A stretch of 64,000 bases of DNA from Elgaria multicarinata webbii (lineage: Eukaryota > Chordata > Lepidosauria > Squamata > Anguidae), in contig NC_086178.1 in the NCBI RefSeq assembly GCF_023053635.1, forward strand, positions 93,914,226 through 93,978,225, read 5' to 3'. The notes under the pieces are model-generated. The model was not told where the DNA came from. It saw only the letters and a program-made list of their open reading frames with translations, and made no database searches. Shown one piece after another: positions 62,301 through 64,000 of this stretch (positions within the stretch are counted from its first letter, which is position 1; every line of letters begins with the position of its first letter). A program made the translations under genes and the position numbers.

Positions 62301-63983
62301 TTTTTCCTTGGAAACCTGGGTTCTGATCCCTGCTCAGCCATGAAACTCATTGGGTGACCTTGGACAAGTCATCATCTCAACCTAACCTACCTCAAAGGGA
62401 TAGAATCATGCTCATTGGAGGAATGGCAGGGGGAAAATGTAATTAATTTCAATATCTAAGATTACTCATTTTTATTTTTTTCCATAGCCTAGTTTTCCTA
62501 GCATATCATTTGCAAATGTAACGGATAAACCCTTTGTGTTTAACATGTACATATAAAAATGCTTTCCCAGGAGACTAGTACTATCTGTTCTGTCTATATA
62601 TTTCAGAATAATTTTGTTTTCCTACTGTTTACCTGAATGTGTTTGCATTTTCATTTTGTTCTACTTCTTCCTTAGTTAGCAATAGCCAAAAACAACATTA
62701 TTAAACTTCAAGAAGAAAATCATCACTTAAGAAGTGAAAACACATTGATTTTAATGAAAACACAGCATCATCTAGAGGTATGAGTTCAATTTGTTGTGAT
62801 TTGAATAGTGCCAGTAAGGTTAGGTTCGTGGATTGCATACCAAACCTTCAAATTAGCATTTTATGTAAGTATTAGATAGCATTTTGGGCTAATAGTTCCA
62901 TGATAAACGTTTTAGAAAATCATTTGTGAATACATTTTGTCTCGCAAATTATTACAATGTATATAAAAACCAAAGGGAGCCATGTTGGTCCATAAACTCC
63001 ACTGCACACCTAAAATCCACAAGCAAAACAATCCACAGTTAACCTACAGTTAGGTTAAATTAGATTGGGAAACGCTGGAACAGATGAATTGAACAGAGAC
63101 AAAAGAATTGGTGGAAACAATCAGTTAAAATGGTCTGGTATCTCTGATCCTTTAAAGCAGCTTTAAATGGATATAATTAAAGTGGAGTGAGCCTGTTTGT
63201 ATCAATTAAGCAACTGTTTGAGCCTCCTCTCCCCAGGAGTAACCAAACCAAACCAAAGAGGATTTGTCTGGTGCACTTGCTCTTCTCTGTTGTCCTGTGA
63301 ACTATCAGTGCGAAACAAATGAGGACAGTAGAACTATGTAGGGAGAGGATTTTGGAGAGTGTTGCCACATTGGTCTTCAAAGCTCACTTGTCAACACAAG
63401 AGATGGGAGCCTGTTATGTTTCAGTGATTCAAAGGGCTGGCATTCTGAAACACCCTTGTCTTTCTTCCCCTGTCAAGGCAAGCACTAGGAAAAATTCAGG
63501 GAGGTTTTCTCATTGCCTGGAGTGTTGTGTCTGTCTCTATACAGACTAACCTCAGTGATTTAAGTATAAGGGGGGTGTTTCTTATTTTCTTCATAGGTGA
63601 ACAAAGTCGATGCTGAAGCAGAACTTCAGACATACAAACACTCTAGACAAAGCTTGGATGAAATGTACAATGAAGCACACAGACAGCTTCGAGAAGAATC
63701 ACAGTTAAGACAAGTGAGTGTATATTGGATATGCTGACAGTCTTGTGTCACACTATTTTCCCAGCCCTGCTTTGAGTATTTAACATCTGGGAACCTTTTT
63801 GTGTGTATTTTGTAGGATATAGAGAATGAGCTGATGGTCCAAGTTGGCATGAAGCATGAGATAGAACTTGCAATGAAGCTGTTGGAGAAAGATATACATG
63901 AAAAACAAGACACCCTTATAAGTCTGCGGCAACAGTTAGAGGAAGTCAAAGCAATAAATGCAGAAATGTACCAAAAGCTGCAG
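46036..63983 (+). CDS. RUFY2: RUFY2, RUN and FYVE domain protein, 5' part of gene (eleven exons)
   Basis: Eleven exons join in phase to 369 codons, from [20 protein letters not shown] to ..[12 protein letters not shown]. Human begins [20 protein letters not shown] (about 606 residues in that form). RUFY2 is an endosome and Golgi Rab effector. The RUN domain (about residues 36-170) is whole here: [53 protein letters not shown]. From about residue 190 a long coiled coil begins (heptads in exons 7-11). The zinc-binding FYVE domain and stop lie right of the window. The start at 46036 has a fine Kozak context (gccATGG), and exon 1 codes only four bases. An in-frame ATG at 45940 could add 32 residues. 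Confidence 0.95.
47195..47307. repeat. (GA)n microsatellite with GT start
   Basis: A short (GT)n is followed by about 100 bases of GA units with a repeated 'gagtgagtgag' interruption, in RUFY2 intron 1. Likely length-variable. Confidence 0.9.
47646..47748. mobile_element. Palindromic hAT-type MITE
   Basis: ccccaacctggtgctctcca GATGTTTT..TGACCATTGGCCATG, then ggggggatgatggaaattga and ccaggttagagaaagc. Family as at 59988-60113. Confidence 0.6.
47800..48834 (-). mobile_element. L2-type LINE, 3' 1 kb, minus strand
   Basis: Minus-strand frame 48834-48403 reads [14 protein letters not shown] (the YADD catalytic box, here YAHD), then [19 protein letters not shown] and [16 protein letters not shown], the L2/CR1 reverse transcriptase palm and thumb. 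The 3'UTR and tail lie towards 47800. It is 5' truncated and the catalytic D-to-H change plus breaks mean it is dead. Confidence 0.85.
49513..49686 (+). CDS. RUFY2: RUFY2 exon 2
   Basis: Residues 2-59, identical to the human protein as I recall it from [10 protein letters not shown] to CLKHGLK, the start of the RUN domain. Confidence 0.97.
49765..49848 (-). mobile_element. L2 LINE 3' tail, minus strand
   Basis: (TTTA)n, then ttacatttttattctgccca, atagctaaagctctctgggc and ggttcacag, right after RUFY2 exon 2. Confidence 0.7.
50435..50552 (+). CDS. RUFY2: RUFY2 exon 3
   Basis: Residues 60-98: [20 protein letters not shown], then [21 protein letters not shown] domain. Confidence 0.97.
50915..50985 (-). 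mobile_element. tRNA-Ala-like SINE head, minus strand
   Basis: In reverse: ggacagggccatgactcata GGAAGAACGCAGGGTTTGCATGTAGAAGG, then TCCTCAGTTCAATCCC. It has a tRNA-Ala (TGC) shape with loose stems; a SINE head, not a gene. Confidence 0.5.
51628..52140 (-). mobile_element. L2/CR1-type LINE 3' fragment, minus strand
   Basis: Remnant frame on the minus strand: [20 protein letters not shown], then [19 protein letters not shown]. It is the same subfamily as 13024-13581, with the same 3'UTR (cctgccggaagagactag) and tail. 5' truncated. Confidence 0.8.
53046..53147 (+). CDS. RUFY2: RUFY2 exon 4
   Basis: Residues 99-132: [20 protein letters not shown], then [14 protein letters not shown]. Human has [20 protein letters not shown]. 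Confidence 0.96.
53370..53640. other. A-rich block in RUFY2 intron 4
   Basis: Long purine runs (aaaaaaaagaggagacaaaa) after ttaatttttaaatttaatttt suggest the 3'UTR of an L1 on the minus strand, but no coding remnant confirms it. Confidence 0.3.
54350..54442. mobile_element. Short palindromic repeat 'CAATCCTAT..GGATTGCA'
   Basis: ggctgcaatcctattcacac TTACCTGGGAATAAG, then CATTGAACTCCATGGGGTTT and ATGCATAGGATTGCACTGC. The ends are inverted copies. Other copies: 23455-23518, 42206-42275, 55893-55975 (inside the hAT), 11518-11577. An unclassified MITE type. Confidence 0.55.
54543..54666 (+). CDS. RUFY2: RUFY2 exon 5
   Basis: Residues 133-174: [20 protein letters not shown], then [20 protein letters not shown]. 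End of the RUN domain. A 1.8 kb hAT element follows 162 bases past the donor. Confidence 0.97.
54829..56628. mobile_element. hAT non-autonomous transposon, 1.8 kb, perfect 8-bp TSD
   Basis: The left end CAGTGGTTCCCAAAGTGGGC and the right end in reverse CAGTGGCTCCCAAACTTTTT share a hAT-type terminal repeat, with GCCCCCTTG inside both. Identical 8-bp flanks GTTTAAAC (54821-54828, 56629-56636) prove the limits. The interior has a GC-rich first half with a direct repeat (54998 and 55156, gaattcagctgctctgcccac type), then other repeats (55893-55975 and a half MITE at 56291-56345). Overlapping frames of 223 and 236 codons have no transposase motif. Confidence 0.88.
57387..57492 (+). mobile_element. 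L2 LINE 3' tail, plus strand
   Basis: ttaatgttcactgtttttaa, cttttgtaaaccgctctgag and agctccggctatgggcggta, ending in (TAAA)n. The clearest copy of this tail. Confidence 0.75.
57735..57776. repeat. 22-bp tandem duplication
   Basis: gtctgaagtgcagtgcacaa AA occurs twice with no change in the first 20 bases. Confidence 0.85.
57953..58083. mobile_element. Palindromic MITE in RUFY2 intron 5
   Basis: ggatcgacactactgcttta AAGCGCTTTATAACAGTTTTG on the left; the complement ..aaactgttataaagtgctt TAAAGCAGTAGTGTAGATCC on the right. The ends share CTACAC and ACTACTGCTTTA with the element at 43377-43655, so they may be distant kin. Confidence 0.65.
58230..58291 (+). CDS. RUFY2: RUFY2 exon 6
   Basis: Residues 175-194: [20 protein letters not shown]. 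Human has [20 protein letters not shown]. Confidence 0.95.
59396..59985 (-). mobile_element. L2-type LINE 3' fragment, minus strand
   Basis: The minus-strand frame reads [36 protein letters not shown] and [20 protein letters not shown], the end of an L2 reverse transcriptase, followed by the 3'UTR that matches 8020-8405. At its coding side it is cut by the MITE at 59988-60113. Confidence 0.85.
59988..60113. mobile_element. Palindromic hAT-type MITE, reference copy
   Basis: ggcagcctagtgctgtccag ATGTTTTGGAATACAGCTCCC..CCCAGCCAGCAGGGCC, then GTTATGGGAGTTGCAGTC and AAAACATCTGGAGGACAGC. Other copies in the window: 7860-8012, 16776-16872, 47646-47748, 59260-59355 and relics at 42580-42685. A common reptile MITE type. 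Confidence 0.65.
60151..60273. repeat. Near-perfect 123-bp palindrome
   Basis: Arms 60151-60211 and 60212-60273 are inverted copies (aagtgaaaagaagggagaaa ..ATTCTCAGGATGCTGAA) with no spacer; the centre is GTAAAGCTTTAC. Only a few mismatches and a one-base indel separate the arms. No target duplication was made out. Confidence 0.8.
60353..60418 (+). CDS. RUFY2: RUFY2 exon 7
   Basis: Residues 195-216: [20 protein letters not shown], the start of the coiled coil. Confidence 0.95.
61188..61298. mobile_element. Palindromic MITE, TTA family, copy 5 (perfect TSD)
   Basis: GGGTGCAATCACATGTATGT..GCAGAAAAAAGTCCC at the left and TGTGTAAATATGCGTTGGAT, TGCACCC at the right. TTA stands on both sides (61185-61187, 61299-61301). 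GGG..CCC ends with a TTA duplication point to PIF/Harbinger. Confidence 0.75.
61708..61777 (+). CDS. RUFY2: RUFY2 exon 8
   Basis: Residues 217-240: [20 protein letters not shown], then IEE. Heptad-rich. Confidence 0.95.
62265..62440 (+). mobile_element. tRNA-derived SINE (Sauria-like), plus strand
   Basis: Head tgcaatatagtggttagaat, B box gggttctgatccctgctcag, body cattgggtgaccttggacaa and cctaacctacctcaaaggg. The 3' tail is lost. Confidence 0.65.
62676..62777 (+). CDS. RUFY2: RUFY2 exon 9
   Basis: Residues 241-274: [20 protein letters not shown], then [14 protein letters not shown]. Coiled coil. Confidence 0.95.
63597..63713 (+). CDS. RUFY2: RUFY2 exon 10
   Basis: Residues 275-313: [20 protein letters not shown], then [19 protein letters not shown]. 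Coiled coil. Confidence 0.95.
63816..63983 (+). CDS. RUFY2: RUFY2 exon 11 (last in window)
   Basis: Residues 314-369: [20 protein letters not shown], then [18 protein letters not shown] and AEMYQKLQ. The donor CAG|GTAAAA leaves 15 bases of intron before the window ends. Confidence 0.95.
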
Positions 63984-64000
63984 GTAAAAATAATGCTTCC

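Overview
The window is vertebrate nuclear DNA, most likely from a squamate reptile (lizard-like). Genes are split into many short exons with standard GT-AG borders and two GC-rich promoter islands. The repeats are L2/CR1-type LINE tails, a tRNA-derived SINE with the shape of the squamate Sauria SINE, an L1 scrap, and an unusually rich set of hAT and short palindromic DNA transposons. The species assignment is an inference from repeat style only.

Three protein-coding genes lie head to tail on the + strand: SLC25A16 (last six exons, 846-10456), DNA2 (complete, 21 coding exons, 17078-39896) and RUFY2 (first eleven coding exons, 46036-63983, running off the right edge). From memory, the same three genes are neighbours on human 10q21. 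All exon borders were set by hand, and the phases add up: 213 codons for the SLC25A16 part, 1053 for DNA2 and 369 for the RUFY2 part. No gene was seen on the - strand.

SLC25A16 is a mitochondrial inner-membrane carrier. DNA2 is a nuclease-helicase with an Fe-S cluster that processes Okazaki flaps and resects DNA ends; every catalytic and cluster residue looked for is present. RUFY2 is a RUN/coiled-coil/FYVE endosomal Rab effector. They share a neighbourhood, not a pathway. Gaps between genes are about 6.6 kb and 6.1 kb and hold 3'UTRs, promoters and repeats.

The most interesting points are these. The last DNA2 intron has the hallmarks of a U12-type AT-AC intron and carries a 1.2 kb insertion ending just before the branch site. 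DNA2 intron 11 is 102 nt, open and in frame, so it could be retained. An overlapping upstream ORF covers the DNA2 start, and RUFY2 has an in-frame upstream ATG. Two hAT elements have perfect 8-bp target-site duplications. Many hairpin-forming MITE families are present, including a pair that brackets DNA2 exon 19. I did not find a wholly new gene system.
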